DNA of 64,000 nt from Diplosphaera chodatii (taxonomy: Eukaryota; Chlorophyta; Trebouxiophyceae; Prasiolales; Stichococcaceae), in assembly GCA_032358165.1 (NCBI GenBank), contig JAALGY010000059.1, positions 1,116,001-1,180,000 on the forward strand, written 5' to 3'. This document shows, in pieces, positions 36,961 through 47,472 of the stretch. The translations under genes and the position numbers were made by a program. Numbering within the stretch: the first letter of the stretch is position 1; each line of letters opens with the position of its first letter. The notes below the pieces were generated by a model that worked only from the letters and a program-made list of their open reading frames with translations, had not been told where the DNA came from and did not search any database.

Positions 36961-39900
36961 CCGCTTGACGCTGTCCCACGCGCCGGCTGCAGCCACAGTG
37001 CGGTGCCAAGTGAGTCCGCGCAATGAACATGTGGAGCTTCATGATTGGTCCTGGTGGAAGGGCAACACTGCAGATTGCTAGCTGATGCACTGCCAGCGCC
37101 GGCCAATGTGCGGGGCGTTTGAACAGGCATTGCCAGCGCCAAGTGTGAGACCCGTGCGCAAGCGACGCGGCAATCAGCAGAGGTACTGCCCAAGTTGCTC
37201 AGTGTCCACCCCCGCACAATGCTGGTGGCGGCAGCGCTGTGCCGGGGGCAACCTCGGCGACACAGGCAGTGCAGCTGCAGCATTGACGCCCAGAACTGAG
37301 CAGCCGAATGAGTCATGCAACCCTGCCCTCCGGGCAACATGGCACACTATGCCCTAATGCTACGGGGTGGGTCACCTGAGCAGTCGCGGTACTCGGTGCG
37401 GTGGTTCTCCAGGGTGTAGATGCCGTGCCACTTCTTGGAGCGCCAGCCGCCGGTGCGCCCGTAGCCGCTCAGCCGGCTGATCACCTGCACACGGAAACGG
37501 AAATTGCTCTTTCAAGCAGTACAGGGCACTCATCCCTCAATGGAAGATTGTCATGAGTCACAGCGCCAGGCAGCCGATGCGCCTGTAGCCGCTCCGCTGG
37601 TTCACAACCTGCAGTACTTAGCAGTCCCCTTGACGCCGCGGCCCGCCGAACGTGCTGCTCAGCTGGGGTGTGCGGGCAAGCGCAGGTGCGAGCGTGGGCT
37701 GTCAGCAAGCTGGTCGCACGGCGGGTTGCTCATGCAGATGCGAGGACAGCGCCTGGACCGGCCATGCAACCTTATAGGCACGGTCAGAGGCAGTATGGAG
37801 AATTTTGGTGACAGTCCCCAAAAAAAAAAAAAAAAAAAAAAAGTGCGCACATGGAAGTCGACCAGCCCGAACAGCCACTGGTCCATCGCGGCGGCGCGCA
37901 GCGAGGGCGTGTTGCCCGACTCGAACAGAAAGTGCTTCGCCGTCATGTTGGGGCTGGCCGTCAGCAGCTTGCCGCCATACTTCTCCCGCGCCTGTGCCGG
38001 GAGGGGCTCAGGGTTTGAAGGCTTAGAATTGTGTAAGATTGGTGCGACACAATGTAGCGCATGCGAGCGCTTTTGGGGAAGTCAAGTGACATGCCAGGTG
38101 TCAGCAACTCATATGTTGGCATTCGAATTAGGGGGCTCTGGTACGACCCACTCATGATGGCGTGCAGCATGGCACACAAGATGCTGCCATGCACACGACG
38201 AAGGACAAGGAGGGTCTGGTGCTGAGCGTGCAAGCAACCACACCTCGCGGCGAAGCGTGGTGCTGTCGGTGATGAGGAACCACAGCACCTCCTGCCCGTG
38301 CAGCCGGTAGTCCCTCTGCAGCCAAACTTTCGGACTCGTCAACGAGTGAATGGCGATGGGTGATCGTCTGAATGTGCCGTGGTCCTGGCCTCACACATCC
38401 ACAAATGAGGCAATCCGGACACAGCAGCCGTCACGACGACGACACCATTCGCTGTCCACCCGCAGGTGCACAACAGCCACCTAAACCCTAAACGAACGAA
38501 CCCTTGCACCTCGATCTGCGACGCGCAGTCGAAGGATAGGTCGAAGGTCTGCAGGTGCACCGCGCCCTCCTAGCAATTCAAGGTCAAACCCTGGAGACTT
38601 GACCCTGGGACGCACCTCGATCTGCGAAGCGCAGTCGAAGAAGTGGTCGAACATCTGCAGGTGCACCGCGCCTTCCTGCATCCGGTGGTCCCCCGCCCGG
38701 ATTTGAATGCCGATCTTCAGGGGCCCCGGCTTCTTCAGGGTCTCGTACTCCCGCTGGTGCTCCTCGAACAGCTGCAACAGCGGGCACTGAGGGCACGTCA
38801 GCCTTGGTCACGCCGTGCTTGCGAGATGCCCTTTGCTCCCTTGTACAGTCACAGCGTGCACAGGCGGTTTTGATGGCCATGCTGCCTGCTCACGGCAGGC
38901 CCCCACAATGAGAAGCGTCATGGGCGGCCGCCCCTTGCGCCGTCAGGCCCGTCGTTGCTCCTTCACACCTGTGCTGGACGCCAGGTTCGGACGCTCGAGG
39001 GCCTCACCTTGGGCTGCGGGTAGAGCAGGAAGTCGTACGCGCAGCTGTAGGCGGTCTCCGGCCGAAGCCCCAGCGCAAACATCTGCTCCCGGTAGAACGG
39101 GTTGTCGAACACGCCCACAGAGTACCTGCCGGCAGTGAGGGTATCTGCCATCAGCCCCCTGTTGACAACCACGGTTGCTCGCTGGGCTGCACCGGCTGCC
39201 ATTCTGAAGCCACGTCGCCTGCATGGACCAGCGACAGCAGCAGCACAGCTAGGCATGTCAGCGTGCACAACACCTGCTGCCACGTGGCCAAAGGGGCGCA
39301 TGGGCAATCTTAGCATACCCCAGGTTGGTGATGATGGTCACGGTGCGCTTGTCGCCGCCGATGGTGCTGTAGTTGCCGCACCGCATGCGGTCCTGCCACG
39401 AGTAGTCCTGCGGGCCACAGGGCGGGCAGCAGCTCTGTCTAACAAGTGTCACGTTTGCAAATGATTGTCTGCAAGATGCCAGGTGTACACAGCACTGGAA
39501 GACAATGCACAATGCATGCAATGTGCCTCTTCATGTCATGGTGGCGCCCCTTTGCACAGTGCCACCGTCCGGCCTCGGACAAGCTGTGCAGCATGCAGGA
39601 GGAGCTGCACGATCAGAGTGTGGTGCACAGCACAGCAGCTTGCCAAACGGCAGCACAATCTGTGAGCACTCGAAGAGGCGGACGCCGCACATGGCTGAGA
39701 GTTCTGCCGGGCATATATGGTTTGCCCAAGTGCTTGAAAGTGCTCGAGGGGGAGACGCTTGGGGAGTACACACCTCACGGTTGTTGGGGTCCAGCTGGAA
39801 GCGCAGGCTGTCGGGGTCGTCCGCCTCGGTCTGCGTCCAGTTGATGAAGGGCTGCGCATACATCCACTCGTACCTGGAGGTGCAGGAGAGCAGGTGAACA

Positions 39901-41220
39901 CCTGACATCAAGTCTGGGCTGCGTCGGCAGGCGCATGGCTTTCCTGTTTTGACATCCAGCGAGCCTCATCACAGGGATGCAGGCGCCGTGCGACCAGTCA
40001 CGAGGGAATAGTTCTGACAGGGAACGCCGAGCCGCTTGCTGCAAGTGTGCAAGCGGTACCGCCTGCAAGAGCGGCAATGACCCAAGCCACACATGGTGGC
40101 CGTGATAGCCATGCGACTGGTGCCTATGCTCCCTCCCGAGAGGGCTCCACAGCAGCAGTGCTCATGTGCGATGGCGATGCCATTTCAAAGCTCTCACATG
40201 TCTGAGAGCTTCTGTAAAGATGAGGAAATGCTTGACTCAAGACCAAAAAAGCGCACCTGACGCTGTTGCCGTGCCAGTTGGTGGGCGTCATCTGGAAGGC
40301 GCGGTCGGTCAGCACCGCCATCCAGAACACGGTCACGGCGCCGACTATCGAGTCCGCCAGCCCCTCCCAGCCCTGCAGCAGACAGGAACCTGGGGCTCAA
40401 TCCCTGGAAGCTGGGGGCGCGCCCCCTGCAGCCGCACCACCTGGCGCATGCAGCCAGACCCGTCTTGCCGGGGTGCAGCGCTGCTGCGGAGGGAATTCCC
40501 GCTGATCCCAGAGGCGTGTGCCGGTGCAGCTACTGCGCGGGAGCAGCATACACCTGGAAACCCTGAGGAGCCGTGTCACCTGCGCCACGATGTAGCGCTG
40601 CGGGGCCTCGCCCGCCAGGATGCGCCGGTGCAGCTCGGCGTACTTCAGGTGCCAGCCGTGGGGGCCGACGCTGCCGCAGCGGATGGGGTCAAAGACTCCT
40701 GCAGCAGCAACGACCAGCTGCAATCTTGGCCTGCTGCATGGACACGGCCATCGTGTGACATGTGAAGAATCCTGATGCGGAGCCCAGGTGCCAGCGCTGG
40801 CGCATGCAGGCTTGCTCCCGCAGCAGGAGGCTTCTGCAGGTTGTTGCGTCCTGCGCATGTGGAGCGTGATCTGCGAGGCGCACCTCCGCCCTCGACGAGC
40901 GCCGTCGCATTGGCGAGCGCCGCCCGCTGCTGCCGCGTGGCGCCGCCGTGGGAGTCCTGCAGCAGGCCGGCGCGCCAGAGCGCGAACCCCACCAGCACAG
41001 CGCCGGCCAGCCCGAACACCACCGCCCGGTTGTCGGCGCACAGCAGCCTCGCCTGCAGCGGCATGCACGGCAGCTGGTCACCCATCCTTCGCGTGTGACC
41101 CCGAAAAGCATGCCCCCCGACATGCCATCTGCCAGCTTCTGCCAGCTGTGCAGATGTGCTGGCACTGCAGAGGCGCCGCCGGCTCCGCACCTTGCGGGTG
41201 GCCCGCTCCGGCGCATTCAT
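36907..41220 (-). CDS. Type II membrane glycosyltransferase, fucosyltransferase-like
   Basis: Starts MNAPERATRK (41220), then an exon with a single signal-anchor helix VVFGLAGAVLVGFALW (about 41040-40990) placing the C-terminal catalytic part in the Golgi/ER lumen. Further exons: FDPIRCGSVGPHGWHLKYAE (40699-40580), a hydrophobic exon GLADSIVGAVTVFWMAVLTD (40377-40257), YEWMYAQPFINWTQTEADD (39874-39778), GDKRTVTIITNLG (39411-39318), GVFDNPFYREQMFALGL (39125-39007), LKIGIQIRAGDHRM (38773-38614), LHGQEVLWFLITDSTTLRRE (38320-38249), SPNMTAKHFLFESGNTPS (37993-37850), SRLSGYGRTGGWRSKKWHG (37487-37378) and GDGMEIGNWHPGI ending at TGA 36909-36907. IGIQIRAGD resembles the GDP-binding H/QxRxGD motif of GT-B fucosyltransferases (GT11/23/37), and the late D-x-W...SGYGRTGG segment fits their acceptor motif. 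Donor specificity is an inference. Confidence 0.7.
37443..37614 (-). repeat. Exon echo, offset 124 bp, in the glycosyltransferase gene (acceptor side)
   Basis: On the minus strand the exon start GCAGGTGATCAGCCGG with SGYGRTGGW (37487-37443) is repeated 124 bp upstream (37614-37567) as a worn copy with its own TGCAG and RSGYRRIG-like coding. GTAGCCGCTC is shared at 37461 and 37585 (plus strand). Confidence 0.8.
37820..37842 (+). repeat. Uninterrupted A23 tract (T23 in the glycosyltransferase transcript)
   Basis: Twenty-three consecutive A on the plus strand, just 3' of the exon ending GACTTCCAT|GTGCGC on the minus strand, so the pre-mRNA would carry U23 about nine bases after the donor site. 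It is the only long homopolymer in the window. Confidence 0.95.
38480..38493 (+). repeat. Two-unit interstitial telomere string
   Basis: CCTAAACCCTAAAC, exactly two telomere-type units, sits in the glycosyltransferase intron about 25 bases from the start of the exon echo at 38517. Confidence 0.8.
38517..38677 (-). repeat. Exon echo, offset 96 bp, in the glycosyltransferase gene (donor side)
   Basis: The exon end encoding HLQMFDHFFDCASQIE with donor GGTGCG (38677-38613) is repeated at 38579-38517 as HLQTFDLSFDCASQIE, again followed by GGTGCA. Roughly 60 bases align with few changes. Confidence 0.92.
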
Positions 41221-42636
41221 GACGGGCCGCCGCTGATGCGGCTGCCGTCACGGGTTGCTGCAGCGGCAGGTCCCGCGTGGCCTGTCCTGCAGTGCTGCAG
41301 GGGGTCCTGCCACTACCGCCGTGGCGGCATATGCGTGACTGTCTATCTTGCGCGCGTCCTCTGCACGCCGTCGATGGTTGCCTCTGGTGAGACCGGCGGA
41401 TCGGCGCCCCCAGCCTCCCTCAGCAGCGCACGCTGCACCGCACGCAGCAGTCGCGGTGCGGTCGGCAGTTTGCGTGACCCTGTGGCTCTGTCTACGGTGC
41501 CGCTGCTTGGGGTGCTGGCCTGGTCGGGACTCAGGACTGCTGGGCAGGGGGCAGAGGGCCCATGCGCGTCAAGAGCTCCTCAAGATGCCCAGGCCGGGGG
41601 ACACGCGCCCAACGGGGTGTCACATGCACCAAGGGCGGTCATTAGATCATGCAAAGGTGCCTGATCTTGTCAGCAAGCCGCAGCTGAGGGATGGGATAAA
41701 ATGAGAATGTCACTGCATCATCATGCTGCCCGCTGTACCCCTCAACCCTGACACGCCGATCTGCACCCCGAGGCAGTTGCACAAGCTCTCACAGGCTGAG
41801 CAAGCCTCTGTGTGAAGCGGATCTGAGCCTGCCGCGCCATGTGCGCGTACTATTCAGCGGGTACAAAGCACAAGAGAATGATGCTAAACCCGTGTGCAGG
41901 ACAGCAGAGCTGTACGGGCAACATGGGGCTGAGGCTCTGGGCAACATCAACATGTCACTTACGCTTGTGCAATTTGTCACGCGCGGCACAAGGAGGTGTT
42001 GCAGGGAGAATACCTTGTCAATTACCAAGCTGGCATACTGGGCCAATGACAGGGCAACTTGGAGGCTCCCCTGCACTGAACCCGCACGCGCGCCTGAGGG
42101 TCGATTTGCATTGTCAGGCTTAGCTGCCGGCGCCTGACGAGGTTTCCCTCCAACCCTTCAGGTTTGATTGGGAAAAACACTTCGATGGCACATGCCTCTG
42201 AGCTTCCCTCAGTGTGACACCCGTCAGCCAGGTAGCCATGGCCGCAACCGGGCCACATTCAGTCGACATTCTCCACACGCTGCTAACTGGAGGTTTAACA
42301 GGGCTAGCTTGATATGAGCAAGTCGTCTTGGCTGCAACCGTCACGCGTGCTGTGGGAAGAACGACCTGTTTGTCAGCCCGTCCGCCGCTGGTGTCAAAGC
42401 ATGCCGCCCTTCCAGCATGTCGACCCTGCGCCATCCCAAGCCCGCTGCAGCTGAGCTGGATCCACAGGCCCAGTACGCTGGCCCGCACCCGTTCGTAGGC
42501 CGTCAGAAGCGGCCAGCGAGGCCTGCTCGCCTGGCGTCTGCCAGCCGCGCGAGGCGCAGCGCCGGCCGCACATCCGCCGGGTGCAGCGGCCCCGCGCTGC
42601 GGCGCGCCCCGCCAGGCCCCGAAGTCCTCTAAACCC
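41221..42636. other. Intergenic region between glycosyltransferase and DUF4336 genes
   Basis: About 1.4 kb between a minus-strand 3' end and a minus-strand start. The stretch 42420-42630 is very GC-rich with an open minus frame running on from the DUF4336 side, but it lies after that gene's stop and has no recognisable domain. Promoter of the glycosyltransferase is expected near 41220-41500. Confidence 0.5.
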
Positions 42637-45600
42637 TCAGTCCTCGATGGTGACGCCGGCCTTGCGCAGCGCGCTTGAGAGCGTCTGCATGTAAGCAACC
42701 TGTCACTCAGGCCCGGCCACATAGCCTGAAGCGAAAAGGTGCACCTAGTACAGCGGGAACAGCTTTGGTGCAGGTGCAGGCTTCCACATAGCGGAGTGGA
42801 CGCCCCACGGGCTTGCAGGGGCTGGCATGGCTTGCAGTCGTCATCAGCGTCATTGCCGGGAAGTGAGGCGGCAGCATGTGGCAATATGGTGCATCCCTTT
42901 CTACAGGCCGCGGCGATGCAACCCTTTGGTACCTGGAGCGCCTTCAGGTCCTCCGCGTCGAATATGTCCCCCGGCTGGGTGCCGCCGCCCCCGGGCCGCG
43001 TGCCGCCCTCCTCCGGCGGCCCCGCCATCTGCGCACGGCGGTTTGGCAGGGTGTCATCGTCAGGGTTTACACGCTGGAAGCTATGTGATGTCCCCTGGGC
43101 CGGGTGCCACCCTCCGCCGGCGGCCCCGCCATCAGCGATGAAACCGAACACAGGGTTCTGGTGCTGAGCAGGCGTGGAGTGCGCCGTGACCCTGGACCAT
43201 GGGTGCTGGCGCCTGTGGCTGCTGGCGGGTGGAAGCAGGGCTGCCACGCCAGCGACGGCGGCACTGCCTTGCCACACCAGGCGTGGCACATGCGACAGCT
43301 GCGCGACCGCATCACAGGCAGGCAAGCACTGCAGGCTGTGCGGCGCAGCAGCGACGGGGCCGGGAGAGCATGCCATCCCACCTTGGGCGCCGCGGCTGGG
43401 CCCTGGCCGAAGGTGAGGATATTGCTGAGGCGGGCCAGCAGCGGAGCGCCCGGCGGCGCCCTGCCCGCCGCCTCAAACGCCCACGCGAACGCCGCCCTGT
43501 ATTCGAAAAGCCTGACTTGCCCACGCTGCGCGGTTGGACCGCTAGAGGGAACTCTGCGCCTTGGCAGTAGCCGACCGAGTGCGTGGCACGTGGGAGGCTG
43601 AACGCTTCACGGGAGGGGGCTTGCCGCAGGTCTGCTGGCCCGGCGGCGATGGGCGCGTCGAAGTGGCAGGGGATGATCTGCTTGAAGCGCCAGCTGCCCG
43701 CCATGTCGTCCACCCAGGCCGCCACCTCAGCGGCAGCCTGCACCACAGCCCAGCGGGGAGCTCCTCAGGAACCGGGACCACGCAGTGCACCGCTCCGTCC
43801 CGATATGCGAAGCAGCACACGGCGGGCGTGTGCTCGGCAGGCCACCAGCTGGTAGAGCCCTGCCACCGGCGGCCTGCCACGGTGCCGCTGAGCTGGGCTT
43901 GCAGCGGCTTCACTCCGCTGTGTTGTGGGATCACGGCGACGGCGGGCGGGATTAGGGTTCAGGTGGCCACACCTTGCTGAACACCAGCACGCGCACGACG
44001 GGCGACACGATGAGGCGGCCCGCGAAGCGGCGGAACGACTCCTCCGGCTCCAGCAGGTTCACAGGCGCGAAGAACAGCACTTGCAGGCACATGCGCATCC
44101 AGCCTGCAGGTGAGTTGAAATAAGGTTCACGGGCGCAAAGAGCAGCACGTGCAGGCACATGCGCATCCAGCCTGCATGCACGCCGCCCCGTCTGATGACG
44201 GGAGCTGTGCACATCTGCAGGCTGTCATGATGCCCGCTACGCCAATGTGGATGCCTCTCAGTGCGTGCAGCTCCGTATGGCCACGAGCAGCTCCAGGCGC
44301 GCACCTATGCGCTCCCTGCGGGCCTCCTCGGACGCCACGCCCTCATCTGCCGCGCTCTCCAGCTCCTGCCTCTGCAGTGCAGCGGGATTTTCCAAGGTAA
44401 GGAAGGCATTGGGCTGGAGATCTGCACGTACAAGGGCGTGGCATCCGTCGCGGCAGCAGGAGCCTCGCCAACGGCTCCCGGCACTGCTGGTGGGGGTGCA
44501 GACGCCGGCTGCTGCTGGTGCACACATCGGCACGTGCTGGTGGGCCAGCGCCGCCCTGAACTGCTCACTGGCAGCACCGCACAGCAGGCGCACAGGGGAG
44601 CCGCCGCCGCTTGCACCAGCCAGCACCCACTTTGCTGTGAACCGTATCGCGTAACCTACTTGATTGGGAACATGATGGGAACCAGATTGCGGAGAGCCAC
44701 AGGCGGTCACCTTCTCGCTGGCGCTGCCGTACAGCAGGCGCACGGCGAGGTTGCTGCTGTCGCCCGCGTCGGCGAGCGCCCACTTGGGGATGACGGGCGG
44801 CGGCTGCTTGGGCACCGCCACCGCCGCGTCGACCAGCAGCAGCGTGCGCGTGGCGCGGTGGAACAGCGCCACCTCCGAGTACGGCCCCACCCCTGCCCGG
44901 GTGACAACGAGGGACCGGTGGAACGCCACGTCAGATGGCAAAGAGGGCAGCAGCTGATCGGTCGGTGCCAGTGCTGGTCGAGCGCCTGGCTTGAGCATGC
45001 GACGGCATCCGATGCTGTCGTGTGACAGCCGTGACGGACAAGCCAGGGAGGCCAGGGGTCGGACGGCGCTCGCCAGCAACATTGCCTGCTTCCAAATGAA
45101 GTTGTACCTTTGCTGATGTTGATGGTGAGCACCCGGTGGTCGAAGTCGGCGCTCCAGGGGTACCGCTCGCCCGCCCGGATGCTGGTCGCGCGGAAGATGC
45201 CGAAGAACGGCAGCGGCAGCCGCAGCGGGAAGGACCACTGCTCCGGCGCCACGTAGATCTGCATTGTTTGTGGACCAGCGCACTGTTCGTGACGCATTGT
45301 TTGTGACGGACCAATGGAGTGTGCATATGCCTCACGGACCAGCGTACCATGCGTGAGGAGGACACCACTTGACTATGGGCTGGGCGGTATGACACCCGCA
45401 GTCCTTGAGAGAATGACAGACACGCAGGCCCTGCAACAGGCAGGTAACTAGCAGCAGGCTTGACACCGTTGGCTGCTTGGCGCGGCATGGCCAACCGACC
45501 TGCGCCTTGGGGTAGCGGCGGCTGAAGGGGCCCACGAACACCTTGTGCTCGTAGGCGAAGGACGGCAGCATGATGACCTCCACCGGCAGCCCCAGCTCGT

Positions 45601-46661
45601 TGACCAGCCGTATGCACTCCCTGCAGACGGCAGGAAGCGCATTCAGTTGGCATGACCAGGCAGAAGTCCAGCCATGTACCAGCTTCCTCTGACGTGTGTG
45701 TCAAGCAGTCGAACGATGTCATGCAGCGACTGCAAAGTCCTCTGCGCACGAGACTCGGCGGCAGCAGTGCTGCTTCAGAATGACTGCCGACAGACTGCCA
45801 TCTCATAGATACGTTGACACAACATCAAGATCACCACTTGAGCCCAATCGCATCCTGAGGCTCTTGCAGCGCAGCAGCACGCACTTGGTGGCTGCGATGG
45901 GCGCGTAGATCATCAGGCCGCCTGACCGCAGCTTGATGGCCGTCATGCGCACATTTGTATGCACGTTGCTGCCTGCCAGGTTCTGCGGCTGCTGGAAGCA
46001 CCAGACCTGGCCCTTCACAACCTGCAGCCTCGTGCAACAGCAGGATGTCAGTGCATCATCGCCAGCTGCAGGGTGTCCATGTGCTGGCACACGGTGTCCA
46101 TGGATGGAGGGCCCATTGCGGATGCATATGTGGCACTGAGGCGCACCTCCGTCCGGACTGTCCTCCGTGTGAAGAAGGGGCCCAACTGCAAATACAAAAG
46201 CAGCTTGGGTCAGCAGCTGATTGCGCCAGTCAGCACGCAATCCCTCCACAGGCTACAGTAGAACGCACCCTCTGCAACACGGGAGCACATGCACCCACCG
46301 GAAAGGGGAACCCGGTCAGCAGGCTGTACCACCGCCCGGCGCTGCTCCCGTCTGCCTCCTGCTGCCGCTCCTGCTGCTGCTTCCGCACCTGCTGCTTGGT
46401 GGTGCCCGGCCGGTGCTTCGGCGTGCCCGCTGGAAACTGCCTGGCAGGCTGCAATGCGCCTTTCCGCATCGTCACAGTCCTGTTCGATTGAAGCTCTTTA
46501 GCGTCCCCGCTGCCGTTACCGCTGCTGGTGCTGGGCCAAAGCCTCAGCGCTGCCGTTGTTATGCACCTCTGCCGCTGATGCTGAGATCTGGGCGCCAGTC
46601 TGAAGTGCGCTCCCTGCAGCTGCTTGACAGGGCGTAGTCTTGCATGCTGCCCCATTGTCAT
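42637..46661 (-). CDS. DUF4336 domain protein, probable plastid precursor
   Basis: Starts MTMGQHARLRPVKQL with a long basic, Gln/Ser/Thr-rich leader (46661 to about 46302) like a chloroplast transit peptide, then LGPFFTRRTVRTE (46187 on). DUF4336 signature exons follow: VWCFQQPQNL...MTAIKLRSGGLMIYAPIA (46022-45872), ECIRLVNELGLPVEVIMLPS (45620-45503), QWSFPLRLPLPFFGIFRAT (45261-45108), EVALFHRATRTLLLVDAAVA (44893-44709), ARLELLVAIR (44372-44275), CLQVLFFAPVNLLEPEESF (44106-43975), WVDDMAGSWRFKQIIPCHFD (43737-43630), AFAWAFEAAGRAPPGAPLLA (about 43520-43400), PGDIFDAEDLKALQ (43029-42934) and ALRKAGVTIED, TGA 42639-42637. DUF4336 proteins are widespread in algae, plants and cyanobacteria with a metallo-hydrolase-like fold; the substrate is unknown. 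Three exon echoes interrupt its introns. Confidence 0.82.
42967..43134 (-). repeat. Exon echo, offset 104 bp, in the DUF4336 gene (acceptor side)
   Basis: On the minus strand GATGGCGGGGCCGCCGG at the start of the exon beginning MAGPPEEGGTRPGG (43029 down) recurs 104 bp upstream (43134-43094) as GATGGCGGGGCCGCCGGCGG followed by GGTGGCACCCGGCC. GGCGGCCCCGCC is shared at 43015 and 43119 (plus strand). Confidence 0.85.
44057..44178 (-). repeat. Exon echo, offset 67 bp, in the DUF4336 gene (acceptor side)
   Basis: The exon start GWMRMCLQVLFFAPVNL (44106-44057) is repeated just upstream at 44178-44124 as GWMRMCLHVLLFAPVNL. Both copies retain a GCAG acceptor, so either acceptor could be used, but the upstream copy runs into unrelated sequence after the Leu. 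Confidence 0.92.
44567..44790 (-). repeat. Exon echo, offset about 150 bp, in the DUF4336 gene (donor side)
   Basis: The exon end KWALADAGDSSNLAVRLLYG (44790-44709) has a worn copy at 44637-44560 reading KWVLAGASGGGSPVRLLCG. ACAGCAGGCGCAC is shared at 44731 and 44581 on the plus strand. Confidence 0.85.
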
Positions 46662-47472
46662 GCTGCCCGGTGTGACGCTGGCGCAGCAGCTAGTTGAGCG
46701 CTAGCAGTGCTGCAACGCGGTTCAAAGCAGGCTGTTGATTCTTAGTGCTGCATCTGCTGTTCCTGCGCCACATGCGCACTTGATCGTGACCTTCCCGGTT
46801 TTGGTGCAGTCGCTCTGATCGGATTGGTTCGTGAGTTGTTTGAGTTTGCTAATGTGTAGGTGATGCAGTCTGAGTGGCACGCTTCACGCCGATCGCCGGT
46901 GGGATCCCCAGCATGCAAGTGCAGAAAATTCGCCCTTGTTCACGCAAGACTGCAGTTGTTCTGCGAGCTGAGGTGATCCTTTCGAAGGCCGACGAGCAGT
47001 GTGTTTGCACATTTGAGTGTGTTGCACATTGCAACGTGCACCTTGCCAACTTTGTTGGCTGTCGTGGCTACCCTCGGCATGCACCGAAGGGCCTGCCAGC
47101 CTGGCCAGCTGCCCAACAACGGCACTGCTGTGCTTGGCTTCAGGCGACACTGTTTGCAACTGATGTTGCACTGGTGATCAAGTGGTTTAGTCCCAGGCGT
47201 CCAAGCGACCTTTGACGCTGTTGCTGGTACTGGCAAGCAGCGAATACCGTCAGCCAAACTGTCGGAGCTGCGGTACCCGGTCTCACAAAAGTTCGCTGCG
47301 GTGGTCTCCCGACCCTCAACGATTCCCGTTTAGGGTCTGTGGTCTAGGATCTCACCTCATAGAGCAGCCCTGACAGCACAACCAAAGCTGAATCTGAGGT
47401 GTGGCAGCGCATGCGGTGCAGGAGCCTTTCATTGCATCTGACGCAGCACTCTGCGGACTGCTACTGGCCATG
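46662..47472. other. Divergent intergenic region between DUF4336 gene and gene 8
   Basis: Expected to hold two promoters. Contains one arm (47141-47315) of a diverged direct repeat whose other arm is at 49194-49362, and a telomere-like GTTTAGGGT at 47328-47336. Confidence 0.6.
47141..47315 (+). repeat. Diverged direct repeat, left arm
   Basis: Begins CAGGCGACACTG and later carries TTTGACGCTG and CGGTACCCGGTCTCA. The same ordered blocks occur at 49194-49362, about 2.05 kb away, on the other side of gene 8. No terminal inverted repeats or coding potential were seen. Confidence 0.65.

Noticed and set aside
40507..40632. GCCGGTGCAGCT shared between an intron and an exon of the glycosyltransferase
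   Set aside because: Twelve bases without flanking similarity is within chance for this composition.
41348..41704. Arg/Ala/Pro-rich plus-strand frame upstream of the glycosyltransferase start
   Set aside because: Composition is that of GC-rich untranslated DNA and nothing connects it to other exons.
42120..42636. Minus-strand frame continuing beyond the DUF4336 stop (contains LLTAYERVRASVLGLW)
   Set aside because: It lies after an in-frame stop that completes a sensible C-terminus, and no acceptor joins it. It could still be an alternative last exon, but I cannot support that.
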